A DNA stretch of 64,000 bases from Hydrogenophaga sp. (GTDB lineage: Bacteria; Pseudomonadota; Gammaproteobacteria; Burkholderiales; Burkholderiaceae_C): positions 124,001-188,000 of the forward strand of contig NZ_JAUCZF010000002.1 in assembly GCF_030373245.1 (NCBI RefSeq). Direction: 5' to 3'. This document shows, in pieces, positions 31,096 to 40,970 of this stretch. The notes beneath the pieces were generated by a model. It made no database searches. It saw only the letters and a list, made by a program, of their open reading frames with translations, and was not told the DNA's origin. The translations under genes were made by a program, and so were the position numbers. Each line of letters starts with the position of its first letter. Positions within the stretch are counted from its first letter, which is position 1.

Positions 31096-31587
31096 ATGAT
31101 TGATCTGGGCATCTCCAAGCTCGCCCTTATCGGGGCGGTAGCGCTGATCGTCATCGGTCCTGAGAAGCTGCCGCGGGTGGCGCGCACCGTGGGTGCGTTG
31201 CTGGGCAAGGCCCAACGGTACGTATCGGACGTCAAGGCCGAGGTGAATCGGTCGATGGAGCTCGAAGAGCTGAAGAAAATGAAGGACTCGGTGGAGTCCG
31301 CCGCACGCGACGTGCAGGGCTCGGTGCAGAGCAGTGCCAGCGATTTCGAGAAGTCGTGGTCCGAAGCCACTGCTGGTCTGGAAGGTAACGATTACGGCTC
31401 CGACGCTATGAACAGCATCGGAGCCGATGCTCACCCGGTCTACAAGCACCCCAAGAAAAACTGGCGCATCAAGCAAAAGGCCATGCCCCAGTGGTTCAAG
31501 GCGCGTGCTGGCGTGCGCACCCGCACTCAGTCGGGAGCAGCCCGTGTGGCGCGCTTTCGGCCCCGTTCCTCCTCCGCCCCCCGCTGA
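31096..31587 (+). CDS. tatB: Sec-independent protein translocase TatB
   Basis: TatB forms the signal-recognition complex with TatC. The 163-residue protein has the TatB-type start [33 protein letters not shown], a single helix at about 5-21 followed by an amphipathic helix, then a charged coiled region and a basic C-terminus ([14 protein letters not shown]). The presence of GPEKLP rather than FGTKKL separates it from TatA. Its stop overlaps the tatC start by one base (TGATG). Confidence 0.93.
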   Translation: MIDLGISKLALIGAVALIVIGPEKLPRVARTVGALLGKAQRYVSDVKAEVNRSMELEELKKMKDSVESAARDVQGSVQSSASDFEKSWSEATAGLEGNDYGSDAMNSIGADAHPVYKHPKKNWRIKQKAMPQWFKARAGVRTRTQSGAARVARFRPRSSSAPR

Positions 31588-32378
31588 TGTCCGACCCCAA
31601 AGATTCGACCGACGAACTCGCCGGTAGCGAGCAGCCTTTTGTGCAGCACCTGATGGAGCTGCGAAACCGGCTGCTTTACGGCGTGATTGGCCTGGCGATC
31701 TGCATGGCAGCCCTGGCGGTCTGGCCTGGCCCCAGCGGTTTGATCGACCTCATCGCCGTGCCGATCCGCGCTCACATGCCGCCGGATGCCAAGCTGATCG
31801 CGGTGGGCGTCTTTTCGCCCTTTTTTGTGCCTATCAAGGTACTGGCCATGGCCGCGCTGCTGCTCTCGCTGCCTTGGTGGATGTACCAGGTCTGGGCGTT
31901 CGTGGCGCCGGGGCTCTACAGTCACGAGAAAAAATTTGCCATTCCGCTGATCACGCTGGGCAGCTTGCTGGCTTACGTGGGTATCGCGTTTGTGCAGTTT
32001 TTTGTGCTCGACAAGATGTTTGGCTTCATCCAGCAGTTCACGCCGGCCAGTGTGGCGGCGACGCCCGACATCGCCTCTTACGTGGAAGCCATCCTCTCCC
32101 TGTACCTGGCCTTTGGCCTGGCGTTCCAGGTGCCCATTGTGGTGGTGCTGCTGGTGAAGATGAACATGGTGTCGATCAAGCAGCTCAAGGAGTTCCGGGG
32201 CTACTTCATCGTGGTGGCTTTTGTCATCGCGGCCATCGTCACGCCACCTGACGTCATCTCCCAGCTCGCACTTGCGTTGCCGATGTGCCTGCTCTATGAG
32301 CTGGGCATCTGGGGTTCTCACTGGTTCGTGAAAAACACCGCCTCAAAACCCGTCGAATCCGACGAATCGCCGAAGTAA
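31587..32378 (+). CDS. tatC: Sec-independent protein translocase TatC
   Basis: TatC is the six-helix inner-membrane protein that binds the twin-arginine signal. The 263-residue sequence shows the conserved FVQHLMELRNRLL at about 16-28 (the signal-binding region includes this Glu), MYQVWAFVAPGLYSHEKKF near 96-114, and the later helices with FQVPIVVVLLVKM and TPPDVISQLALALPMCLLYELGIW. ATG 31587 overlaps tatB. Likely substrates in this window are the Rieske protein PetA and perhaps the lytic transglycosylase at 60364. Confidence 0.95.
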   Translation: MSDPKDSTDELAGSEQPFVQHLMELRNRLLYGVIGLAICMAALAVWPGPSGLIDLIAVPIRAHMPPDAKLIAVGVFSPFFVPIKVLAMAALLLSLPWWMYQVWAFVAPGLYSHEKKFAIPLITLGSLLAYVGIAFVQFFVLDKMFGFIQQFTPASVAATPDIASYVEAILSLYLAFGLAFQVPIVVVLLVKMNMVSIKQLKEFRGYFIVVAFVIAAIVTPPDVISQLALALPMCLLYELGIWGSHWFVKNTASKPVESDESPK

Positions 32379-32391
32379 CAGGCCGCGGCGA

Positions 32392-33546
<1,155 letters not shown>

Positions 33547-33713
33547 GTTCGTTTGGAGTCGTGTCGGGCGGGGCTGGCGCCCCGTCAAAGTCCGATTGTC
33601 CTGCATATGGTCTCGACGGGCTGCTGTTCAAGGCGCTTGACGCATGTCAAGGCACACCGGCCTTGGTTCCGATTCAATGAAAGCCTCACAAGCAGACAAC
33701 AATGGAGCAGGCC

Positions 33714-33854
33714 ATGAAAGCCGTGGTGGATCTCTTTTCGACCGATTACGGTTTGTTCAGCATCGGCGTGATCGCCTTCATGCTGGGCATGGCGGTTTGG
33801 TTCTACCGCTTCTTCACCCGCAAGATGGACGAGTCCCAGCGCAATCAGGGCTGA
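33714..33854 (+). CDS. 46-residue membrane protein (DUF3149-like)
   Basis: ATG 33714 opens a 46-codon frame: MKAVVDLFSTDYGLFSIG, then a single hydrophobic helix with VIAFMLGMAVWFYRFF, and a charged end KMDESQRNQG before TGA 33852-33854. GGAGCAGG lies about eight bases upstream, and the membrane-protein composition and codon use look genuine. It resembles the small DUF3149 family of betaproteobacteria, whose function is unknown. It stands alone in the 390-base gap between the divergent protease gene and the Nif3-like gene. Confidence 0.75.
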   Translation: MKAVVDLFSTDYGLFSIGVIAFMLGMAVWFYRFFTRKMDESQRNQG

Positions 33855-33971
33855 GTCTCTTCAAGCAGGTCGCGGAGGTTCGATGGTGCGCACCTGCTGG
33901 TTGCGCGCTGTCAGAATGGCAAGTGGCTGAGCTTTGCAGTGTGCGGAGCCGGTCCAGTTCGAGCCACCGCC

Positions 33972-34769
33972 ATGACGTCTCCCGAATCCTTGCCCTTGTC
34001 GCTTGCACCCATGGCTTCGCGCGAAGCACTGCTGGGGGTGCTGGACGACCTGCTGCAGCCTGCAGCTTTCAAGGACTATGGTCCCAATGGTCTGCAGGTG
34101 GAGGGACGTCCCGAGGTTCACAAGCTCGTAACCGGGGTCACCGCCAGCCTGGCGCTGATCGATGCGGCGATCGAAGCTGGCGCTGACGCCATCCTGGTGC
34201 ACCACGGTCTGTTCTGGCGCGGTCAGGATGGGCGCGTGACCGGCTGGATGAAGCAACGTCTGTCGCGCCTGCTCGCGCACGAGATCAACCTGTTTGCCTA
34301 CCACCTGCCGCTGGATGCACATCCGACACTGGGCAACAACGCCCAACTGGCCCGAGTGCTTGGTATCGAGTTGATGCCACCCGAGCAAGGGCGGTTTGGC
34401 GACCAGTCGCTCGGTTTTCTCGGGCACCATCCCGCGTGCACCGCACAGGCGCTGGCCGAGCAGGTGCAGGTGGCGTTGGGGCGTGACGTCATCCTGGTGG
34501 CCGAGCCGGGCCGGTCGGTGCAGCGCGTTGCTCTGTGCACCGGGGGCGCACAAAGCTACTTTGAGGCCGCCATCGCCGCCGGGGCCGACGTGTTCATCAC
34601 CGGCGAAATCTCAGAGCCACAGGCCCACTACGCGCGCGAATGCGGCGTGGCTTACATCGCCTGCGGTCACCATGCCTCGGAGCGGTATGGCGCACCGGCT
34701 GTTGGCGCAGCGGTGGCGGGCCAGTTGGGCCTGAAGCACCAGTTCATCGATATCCCCAACCCGGCCTGA
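33972..34769 (+). CDS. Nif3-like dinuclear metal centre protein (YbgI family)
   Basis: This is a member of the NIF3/DUF34 family, toroidal hexamers with a two-metal site; YbgI is the E. coli relative, and GTP cyclohydrolase type 1b activity has been suggested for some members but not shown here. Metal-binding motifs are visible as ILVHHGLFWRG (near 75), YHLPLDAHPTLGNN (near 113) and the C-terminal ITGEISEPQAHYARECG with CGHHASERYG (near 215-240). ATG 33972 gives 265 residues; ATG 34011 (MASREALLGVL) would give 252 and matches YbgI length better. Neither has a clear Shine-Dalgarno. Confidence 0.88.
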   Translation: MTSPESLPLSLAPMASREALLGVLDDLLQPAAFKDYGPNGLQVEGRPEVHKLVTGVTASLALIDAAIEAGADAILVHHGLFWRGQDGRVTGWMKQRLSRLLAHEINLFAYHLPLDAHPTLGNNAQLARVLGIELMPPEQGRFGDQSLGFLGHHPACTAQALAEQVQVALGRDVILVAEPGRSVQRVALCTGGAQSYFEAAIAAGADVFITGEISEPQAHYARECGVAYIACGHHASERYGAPAVGAAVAGQLGLKHQFIDIPNPA

Positions 34770-34776
34770 GGTCACG

Positions 34777-35847
34777 GTGTCCGATATGCCTCCAGCACCG
34801 CCAGAGCAAGTGCAGCCTCCGCTGATCGTGACCATGGGTGACCCAGCAGGGATCGGCCCGGAGATCGTGCTGCAGGCCCTGCAGCGCCGTCCGGAACTGA
34901 GAAAGCGCCTGGTGGTGGTGGGCGATCTGGCAACACTGAGGCGGGCGGCAGGCTGGGTCGGACTGGATCCTGCGTTCCTCTCCCCAATCGCTGAGGGCAG
35001 CCTGGCACAGGCGCTGGCCAACGCATTGCCTCTTGCGGTGGCCGTGGTGCCGTGCGGCAATATGCCCACGCCGGCGCCCATGGGCCAGGTGAGTGCGCTG
35101 TCCGGGCAGGCGGCGGCCGAGTGCATCGCCTGGGGTGCCCACGCGGTGCTGTCCGGGCAGGCGGCCGCCCTGGTGACCGCGCCCATTCACAAGGAATCCC
35201 TGGCCGCAGCCGGTGTGTCTCATCCGGGTCACACCGAAATGCTGCAAGCGCTGGCCGCTGAGTTTCAGGGCCTGCGGGTGGCTGACCTGCCGGTGCGCAT
35301 GATGCTCAGCGCACCGGGGCTGAATACGGTGCTGGTGAGCATCCACGTGGCCCTGCGCGATGCGATCGAGGCGGTCACCATCGAACGAGTGCTGGACACC
35401 ATCCGCATCACCGCGCGCCATTTCGAACGCTGCGGTCTGTTGCAGGCCCGCATCGCCGTGGCCGGTCTCAATCCCCATGCGGGAGAGGGGGGGCTGTTTG
35501 GACGCGAAGAAATCGAGACGATTGCACCGGCTGTTGCGCTGGCCCGGAGCGAGGGCATTGAGGCCAGCGGTCCGCACGCGCCCGACACGGTGTTCATGCG
35601 GGCGCGGCAAGGCGCGTTTGACGTGGTGGTGGCGATGTACCACGACCAGGGTCTGATCCCGGTCAAGCTGCTGGGCCTGGAGCACGGCGTGAACACCACG
35701 CTGGGCCTGCCGCTGGTCCGAACCAGCCCCGATCACGGCACCGCTTTCGATCTCGCCGGGACTGGGCGGGCCAGCGAAGCGAGCCTGCTCGCTGCGATCG
35801 ATGCGGCGATGCAGATGGTTGACCGCAAATTCAGCCCTAAGCCATGA
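34777..35847 (+). CDS. pdxA: 4-hydroxythreonine-4-phosphate dehydrogenase
   Basis: PdxA is a zinc- and NAD-dependent enzyme of pyridoxal phosphate synthesis (the DXP-dependent route). The 356-residue protein begins its domain with IVTMGDPAGIGPEIVLQAL, has ALVTAPIHKESLAAAGVSHPGHTEML (near 130-155, including a metal-binding His), GLNPHAGEGGLFGREE (near 230) and MYHDQGLIPVKLLG (near 288). The GTG at 34777 has GAGGT five bases upstream; an ATG at 34786 is a possible alternative. The gene follows the Nif3-like gene by seven bases, so they are probably cotranscribed. Confidence 0.94.
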   Translation: MSDMPPAPPEQVQPPLIVTMGDPAGIGPEIVLQALQRRPELRKRLVVVGDLATLRRAAGWVGLDPAFLSPIAEGSLAQALANALPLAVAVVPCGNMPTPAPMGQVSALSGQAAAECIAWGAHAVLSGQAAALVTAPIHKESLAAAGVSHPGHTEMLQALAAEFQGLRVADLPVRMMLSAPGLNTVLVSIHVALRDAIEAVTIERVLDTIRITARHFERCGLLQARIAVAGLNPHAGEGGLFGREEIETIAPAVALARSEGIEASGPHAPDTVFMRARQGAFDVVVAMYHDQGLIPVKLLGLEHGVNTTLGLPLVRTSPDHGTAFDLAGTGRASEASLLAAIDAAMQMVDRKFSPKP

Positions 35848-35880
35848 AAAAAGCCGCTGCCCGGCGACGGTGCAGCGGCT
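35847..35880 (-). terminator. Rho-independent terminator of mscL
   Basis: AGCCGCTGC (35852-35860) pairs with GCAGCGGCT (35872-35880), and the run of A at 35847-35852 becomes the U tract on the minus strand. It lies 24 bases after the mscL stop and begins at the end of pdxA. Confidence 0.75.
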
Positions 35881-35903
35881 GTCTGGCCCGACGGGCGCGT
35901 GGA

Positions 35904-36326
35904 TTACTTGCGCAGGCTGTCGCGAATCTCTCTCAGCAACACCACGTCTTCCGGTGGCGCGGCGGGGGCGGCGGGAGGAGTTTCGCGCTTGAGCCGATTC
36001 ACCTGCTTGACCATCATGAAGATGATGAAGGCCAGGATGATGAAGTTGATGGCCACGGTGATGAAGTTGCCGTAGGCGAGGGTGGGTACGCCCGCCTCTT
36101 TCAATGCGGCGAGCGTGGGTGCCGTGCCCTCAGGCACTTTACCAAGGGTCACGTACAGGCTGGAAAAATCCAGGTTGCCGAAGATGGCGCCGACGATGGG
36201 CATGATCACGTCATCGACCAGAGAGCCGACAATCTTGCCAAAGGCGCCACCGATGATGACACCGACCGCCAGGTCGATCACATTGCCTTTGACGGCAAAT
36301 TCCTTGAACTCTTGCATCATGCCCAT
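35904..36326 (-). CDS. mscL: Large-conductance mechanosensitive channel
   Basis: MscL is the homopentameric inner-membrane channel that releases solutes at hypo-osmotic shock. The 140-residue protein has the N-terminal amphipathic helix [41 protein letters not shown] (first helix about 17-45), a periplasmic loop, the second helix [23 protein letters not shown] (about 82-104) and a charged C-terminal helix [16 protein letters not shown] 36326 is preceded by GGAGG at six bases, which settles the start; the frame extends upstream without conservation. It is transcribed alone. Confidence 0.95.
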   Translation of the reverse strand: MGMMQEFKEFAVKGNVIDLAVGVIIGGAFGKIVGSLVDDVIMPIVGAIFGNLDFSSLYVTLGKVPEGTAPTLAALKEAGVPTLAYGNFITVAINFIILAFIIFMMVKQVNRLKRETPPAAPAAPPEDVVLLREIRDSLRK

Positions 36327-36603
36327 GGGGACCTCCGGTTGTTTTGAGATGGGTAAGTCGGCGCTGATGGTGATGGTCCGATGTGGACTCCCCCAGCGCT
36401 CGCAGGGATTTTCACACAATTCTAAAGTATTACACGAGCCTGACACGGCGTGGTGAAAATACGGCCTGTCCGCAAGGTGTCGTGAGTGCCCATGCTCCTC
36501 CCAAAAGCCCAGTCGATTGCTCCGTCAAGCGCCTAGAGGCCTCGCACCCTCCGGTAGAATTCAAGGTTGCCCCAAGTTATGACCCGTTTCTGAAAGTTCC
36601 CCC

Positions 36604-37209
36604 ATGAGTGAAGCAACCGTCGATAGCAAGGTCGACAGCAGCCGTCGCACCTGGCTGATCACCTCTGCCGCCATGGGCGGCGTTGGCGCCGCTGCGGTGG
36701 CCGTGCCGTTCGTGAGCAGTTTCCAGCCCTCCGAAAAAGCCAGGGCCGCCGGGGCTGCAGTGGAGGTGGACATTTCCACCTTGCAGCCTGGTGAAATGCG
36801 GGTCGTGGAGTGGCGCGGCAAACCCGTGTGGATTCTGCGTCGCACACCCGAACAACTCGCTGCCCTGGAGGGCCTTGATCCTGAGCTGGCCGATCCCAAG
36901 TCGACCCGCACGGCCTACCCGACTCCGGAATACGCGCAAAACACCCATCGGTCCATCAAGCCCGACGTGCTGGTGGCAGTGGGTATCTGCACCCACCTGG
37001 GGTGCTCACCTTCGAGCCGCTTCACGCCTGGCGCACAGCCCTCGTTGCCGGATGACTGGAAGGGTGGTTTCCTTTGCGCCTGCCACGGCTCCACATTTGA
37101 CCTGGCGGGCCGCGTGTTCAAGAACAAGCCGGCACCCGACAACCTTGAGGTGCCTCCGCACGTTTACCTGTCCGACACCACCTTGCTGGTGGGCGAAGAC
37201 AAGGCCTGA
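36604..37209 (+). CDS. petA: Ubiquinol-cytochrome c reductase, Rieske iron-sulfur subunit
   Basis: This Rieske protein of the cytochrome bc1 complex accepts electrons from ubiquinol. The 201-residue protein has a twin-arginine motif SRRTWL (Arg14-Arg15) before a single membrane helix, as expected for a Tat-exported Rieske subunit. The 2Fe-2S ligands are Cys129 and His131 (CTHLGC) and Cys158 and His161 (CACHGS), with Cys134 and Cys160 as the stabilising disulfide. TAGAAT at 36553-36558 is a possible -10. The three pet genes form an operon with gaps of 26 and 34 bases. Confidence 0.96.
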   Translation: MSEATVDSKVDSSRRTWLITSAAMGGVGAAAVAVPFVSSFQPSEKARAAGAAVEVDISTLQPGEMRVVEWRGKPVWILRRTPEQLAALEGLDPELADPKSTRTAYPTPEYAQNTHRSIKPDVLVAVGICTHLGCSPSSRFTPGAQPSLPDDWKGGFLCACHGSTFDLAGRVFKNKPAPDNLEVPPHVYLSDTTLLVGEDKA

Positions 37210-37235
37210 TCATCCCGACCCGAGGCATCCCTCCC

Positions 37236-38714
37236 ATGGCTGAATTCAAAGAAGTCTCACCCGATGCGCCAGTGGCCGAGAAAGCGCTGAACTGGATCGA
37301 CAACCGGTTCCCGCTCTCCAAGCTCTACAACGAGCACCTGGCTGAGTACTACGCGCCCAAAAACTTCAACTTCTGGTATTTCTTCGGCTCGCTGGCCTTG
37401 CTGGTGCTGGTCATCCAGATTGTCACCGGCATCTTCCTGACGATGCACTACAAGCCCGACGCCAATCTCAACGCTGCTGGCGTGCCGGTGGCGTTCGCGT
37501 CGGTCGAGTACATCATGCGAGACGTGCCCTGGGGCTGGCTGATCCGCTACATGCACTCCACCGGCGCCTCGGCGTTTTTTGTGGTGGTATACCTGCACAT
37601 GTTCCGAGGCCTGATTTACGGCTCCTACCGCAAGCCGCGTGAGCTGGTCTGGGTCTTTGGTTGTGCCATTTTCCTGGTGCTGATGGCCGAGGCCTTCATG
37701 GGCTACCTGCTGCCCTGGGGACAGATGTCTTATTGGGGTGCTCAGGTGATCGTTAACCTGTTCGCTGCCATTCCCTTCGTCGGTCCCGACCTCGCGCTGC
37801 TGATCCGCGGCGATTTCGTGGTGGGCGATGCGACGCTGAACCGCTTTTTTGCGTTCCACGTGATTGCCGTGCCACTGGTGCTGCTGGGCCTGGTGGTGGC
37901 GCACATCATCGCGCTGCATGAAGTGGGCTCCAACAACCCCGACGGTATCGAAATCAAGGCCCTCAAGGACGAAAAAGGCATTCCGCTCGACGGCATTCCG
38001 TTTCACCCCTACTACAGCGTGCACGACATCCTGGGTGTGTCGGTGTTCCTGATGGTGTTCTCGGCCATCGTGTTTTTTGCGCCCGAGTTCGGCGGCTTTT
38101 TCCTGGAGTACAACAACTTCATTCCGGCCGATCCGTTGGTGACGCCACTGCACATCGCTCCGGTCTGGTACTTCACGCCGTTTTATTCCATCCTGCGTGC
38201 GGTCACATCCGCCTTCATGCCATTTCTTTGGCTGTTCGTGGTGGTTTTTGGCTTGATGATCGTCAACCGAAGCAAGGTGCCCAGCCTGTTGAAGTTATCC
38301 TTCTGGGCCATCGTTGCCTTCCTGTTCTTCTGGTTCGGCGTGCCGGCGGTGGTCGGCTCCTGGTTTGGCATGGAGATCAGCAACCCGCTCCTGGTTGGCT
38401 CTGATGCCAAATTCTGGGGGGTGGTGGCCATGGGTGGTGGTGTCATCATCCTGTTCTTCCTGCCCTGGCTGGACCACAGTCCAGTGAAGTCGATCCGCTA
38501 CCGTCCGTCATGGAACAAATGGCTTTACACGCTGTTCGTGATCAACTTCTTGGTCTTGGGTTACCTCGGTGTTTTGCCACCGTTCCCGCTGGGTGAGCGG
38601 GTGTCGCAAGTCGGTACCCTGTTCTATTTCGGATTTTTCATGCTGATGCCGTGGTGGAGTCGTCTGGGCGAGTTCAAGACGGTGCCGACACGAGTCACCT
38701 TCCAGCCGCACTGA
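37236..38714 (+). CDS. petB: Cytochrome b of the bc1 complex
   Basis: Cytochrome b carries the two b-type haems and both quinone sites. The 492-residue protein has about eight or more membrane helices. Haem-ligand His occur in RYMHSTGASAFFVVVYLHMFRGL (near 105-127) and FFAFHVIAVPLVLLGLVVAHIIALH (near 205-229). The Qo motif PEF/W appears as VFFAPEFGGFF near 281, and GAQVIVNLFAAIPFVG near 168 is typical. It is longer than many bacterial forms because of additional C-terminal helices. It sits between the Rieske subunit and cytochrome c1. Confidence 0.97.
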   Translation: MAEFKEVSPDAPVAEKALNWIDNRFPLSKLYNEHLAEYYAPKNFNFWYFFGSLALLVLVIQIVTGIFLTMHYKPDANLNAAGVPVAFASVEYIMRDVPWGWLIRYMHSTGASAFFVVVYLHMFRGLIYGSYRKPRELVWVFGCAIFLVLMAEAFMGYLLPWGQMSYWGAQVIVNLFAAIPFVGPDLALLIRGDFVVGDATLNRFFAFHVIAVPLVLLGLVVAHIIALHEVGSNNPDGIEIKALKDEKGIPLDGIPFHPYYSVHDILGVSVFLMVFSAIVFFAPEFGGFFLEYNNFIPADPLVTPLHIAPVWYFTPFYSILRAVTSAFMPFLWLFVVVFGLMIVNRSKVPSLLKLSFWAIVAFLFFWFGVPAVVGSWFGMEISNPLLVGSDAKFWGVVAMGGGVIILFFLPWLDHSPVKSIRYRPSWNKWLYTLFVINFLVLGYLGVLPPFPLGERVSQVGTLFYFGFFMLMPWWSRLGEFKTVPTRVTFQPH

Positions 38715-38748
38715 GCGCGCCAGAGCCAATCCGGAAAGATTTACCAAC

Positions 38749-39507
38749 ATGAAAAAACTGATTTTGGGCCTCGCGCTGGCCTTGGGCCTCGCGAGCACGG
38801 TCTGGGCAGCGGGTGGCAGCATTCCCATGGACAAGGCGCCGAAACGCACCAACGACATGTCGGCATTGCAAAACGGCGCCAAGCTGTTCGTGAACTACTG
38901 TCTGAACTGCCATTCGGCATCGTTCATGCGCTTCAACCGGTTGCGCGACATCGGCCTGACCGACAAGCAGATCGCCGAGAACCTCACCTTTACCACCGAC
39001 AAGATCGGCGACACGATGAAGGTGGCCATGAGCCCGACCGATGCGAAGGCCTTCTTCGGCAAGAACCCGCCCGATCTCACTCTGGTCGCGCGTTCTCGCG
39101 CCGCGATCGGCGGTCATTCAGGGCCTGACTACCTCTACACCTTCCTGCGAACCTACTACCGTGACCCCGTGACCCCCACGGGCTGGAATAACAAGGCCTT
39201 CCCGCTGACGGCCATGCCCAATCCCCTATGGGAATTGCAGGGCGAGCAGCGCCCGCTCTACAACAAGGTGACCAGTCACGGCGAGGAGATCGAGGTGTTG
39301 CGGGGCTGGGAGCAGGTCAAGCCGGGTACCATGACGCCTGCGGAGTTTGACCAGAATGTGGGTGACCTGGTTGCCTTCATGCAGTGGATGAGCGAGCCGG
39401 CGCAGAACAGCCGGGTGCGCATTGGCGTCTGGGTCCTGCTCTTTCTTGCCGCGTTTACCGTGGTCGCCTGGCGCCTGAACGCAGTGTTCTGGAAAGACAT
39501 CAAGTAA
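38749..39507 (+). CDS. petC: Cytochrome c1
   Basis: Cytochrome c1 passes electrons from the Rieske protein to soluble cytochrome c. The 252-residue precursor has a signal peptide (MKKLILGLALALGLASTVWA, cut after residue 20), the haem-binding CLNCH at residues 51-55, the axial Met probably in LTAMPNPLW near 155, and a C-terminal anchor helix VWVLLFLAAFTVVAWRLNAVFW. This is the separate c1 form, not fused to cytochrome b. A structured terminator follows. Confidence 0.95.
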   Translation: MKKLILGLALALGLASTVWAAGGSIPMDKAPKRTNDMSALQNGAKLFVNYCLNCHSASFMRFNRLRDIGLTDKQIAENLTFTTDKIGDTMKVAMSPTDAKAFFGKNPPDLTLVARSRAAIGGHSGPDYLYTFLRTYYRDPVTPTGWNNKAFPLTAMPNPLWELQGEQRPLYNKVTSHGEEIEVLRGWEQVKPGTMTPAEFDQNVGDLVAFMQWMSEPAQNSRVRIGVWVLLFLAAFTVVAWRLNAVFWKDIK

Positions 39508-39560
39508 CCTGATCGGCGCCTTCCGGGGATTACATCCCCCGGTCGGGCGTCATCGATTCC

Positions 39561-39609
39561 ACAGTGGATGGCAGCACCGAGCCGGTGCGACAGCTATCCA
39601 CTGTTTTTT
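39561..39609 (+). terminator. Structured terminator after petC
   Basis: ACAGTGGAT (39561-39569) pairs with ATCCACTGT (39596-39604), followed by a run of T through 39609. Inside the loop a second hairpin, GCACCG-AGC-CGGTGC (39574-39588), makes an elongated two-stem structure. It ends petABC just 20 bases before the sspA start. A further CCGGGG/CCCCGG stem lies at 39523-39542. Confidence 0.65.
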
Positions 39610-39629
39610 GCATTCAAGGAGACCCTTTC

Positions 39630-40241
39630 ATGATGGTTTTGTATTCGGGTACCACTTGCCCTTATTCGCATCGTTGCCGCTTCGTGCTGTTTGAAAAAGG
39701 CATGGACTTCGAAATCCGCGATGTGGACCTCTACAACAAGCCCGAAGACATCAGCGTGATGAATCCGTACGGTCAAGTACCGATCTTGGTCGAGCGCGAC
39801 TTGATCCTTTATGAGTCCAACATCATCAATGAGTACATCGATGAGCGTTTCCCGCATCCCCAGCTGATGCCTGGCGATCCAGTGGATCGGGCCCGCGTAC
39901 GGCTGTTTCTTCTCAACTTCGAAAAAGAACTGTTTGCCCACGTCTCTCTGCTGGAGGCACGCAGTACCAAGGGCAATGAGAAAGCGCTGGAGAAGGCCCG
40001 CTCGCACATCCGTGATCGGCTGACCCAGCTTGCGCCGGTGTTCCTGAAAAACAAGTTCATGCTAGGTGACAACTTCTCCATGCTGGACGTGGCGATCGCC
40101 CCACTTCTCTGGCGTCTGGACTTCTACGGCATCGAATTGAGCAAGAACGCCGCCCCTTTGCTCAAGTACGCCGAGCGAATCTTCTCGCGCCCTGCTTACA
40201 TCGAGGCACTGACGCCATCGGAAAAGGTGATGCGTAAGTGA
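39630..40241 (+). CDS. sspA: Stringent starvation protein A
   Basis: SspA is a glutathione-transferase-like RNA polymerase-associated protein that affects transcription in stationary phase in relatives. The 203 residues begin with a thioredoxin-like domain (MMVLYSGTTCPYSHRCRFVLFEKGMDFEIRDVDLYNKPEDI), include NPYGQVPILVERDLILYESNIINEYIDE near 48-75, and end with the helical GST C-terminal domain. AAGGAG stands nine bases before ATG 39630. sspB follows, the standard pairing after petABC in betaproteobacteria. Confidence 0.93.
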   Translation: MMVLYSGTTCPYSHRCRFVLFEKGMDFEIRDVDLYNKPEDISVMNPYGQVPILVERDLILYESNIINEYIDERFPHPQLMPGDPVDRARVRLFLLNFEKELFAHVSLLEARSTKGNEKALEKARSHIRDRLTQLAPVFLKNKFMLGDNFSMLDVAIAPLLWRLDFYGIELSKNAAPLLKYAERIFSRPAYIEALTPSEKVMRK

Positions 40242-40293
40242 GGTTCTGTCTCGGTTTTGCTTGCCTGGCCCCTTGTGCCGAACTCACACGACC

Positions 40294-40824
40294 ATGACCC
40301 CAGCGGCTCAAGAAGCTCCGTCCACCCGCCCCTACCTGGTGAGGGCGCTGCACGAATGGTGCTCGGACAACGGCTTCTCGCCCTACATCGCCGTGCAGGT
40401 GGACGGCTCTGTGCAGGTGCCGATGGAGTTCGTCAAGAACGGCGAAATCGTGCTCAACGTGAGTTTTGATGCCACCACCTCGCTGCGATTGGGCAACGAC
40501 TTCATCGAATTCAAGGCCCGTTTTGGCGGTGTGGCACGCGACATCGTGGTGCCGATCGACCACGTGATCGCGATCTACGCACGGGAAAATGGGCAAGGCA
40601 TGGCGTTCCCGGCGCCCGCTGTGGCCGGCGCAACCGCGCCTGTCGGGAATGCCGCACCCAGGCCTTCCGAAGCTTCATCCGCCGAGGCCTCCGAGCGTGG
40701 TGGCCTGCACGTCGTACCCAGCGACTCCAAGGCCGAAGCGCCTGAGCACAACCCGGATGAGCCGCCGCCTCCAGGCGCGCCGCCGCGCGGTGGTCGCAGG
40801 CCTCAGCTGAGGCGGGTCAAGTAA
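40294..40824 (+). CDS. sspB: ClpXP protease specificity-enhancing factor SspB
   Basis: SspB delivers ssrA-tagged and other substrates to ClpXP. The 176-residue protein has the folded substrate-binding domain in its first 110 residues (RPYLVRALHEWCSDNGFSPYIAV, VSFDATTSLRLGNDFIEFKARFGG, VPIDHVIAIYAREN). A long Pro/Ala-rich flexible linker leads to the basic C-terminal GGRRPQLRRVK, which corresponds to the ClpX-docking tail. ATG 40294 is 52 bases after sspA. A tRNA-Thr gene begins 17 bases after its stop. Confidence 0.92.
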   Translation: MTPAAQEAPSTRPYLVRALHEWCSDNGFSPYIAVQVDGSVQVPMEFVKNGEIVLNVSFDATTSLRLGNDFIEFKARFGGVARDIVVPIDHVIAIYARENGQGMAFPAPAVAGATAPVGNAAPRPSEASSAEASERGGLHVVPSDSKAEAPEHNPDEPPPPGAPPRGGRRPQLRRVK

Positions 40825-40841
40825 AATTTCGGTGTAAGCGC

Positions 40842-40917
<76 letters not shown>

Positions 40918-40970
40918 AGGGATGTTGAAGACTCCTTGGCCGGGTTCCGGGCATCTTCTGAGGAGCCCGT

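Noticed and set aside
36383..36607. Possible 74-residue protein before petA
   Set aside because: It starts in the mscL upstream region, has no conserved features or ribosome binding site and runs into the petA start.
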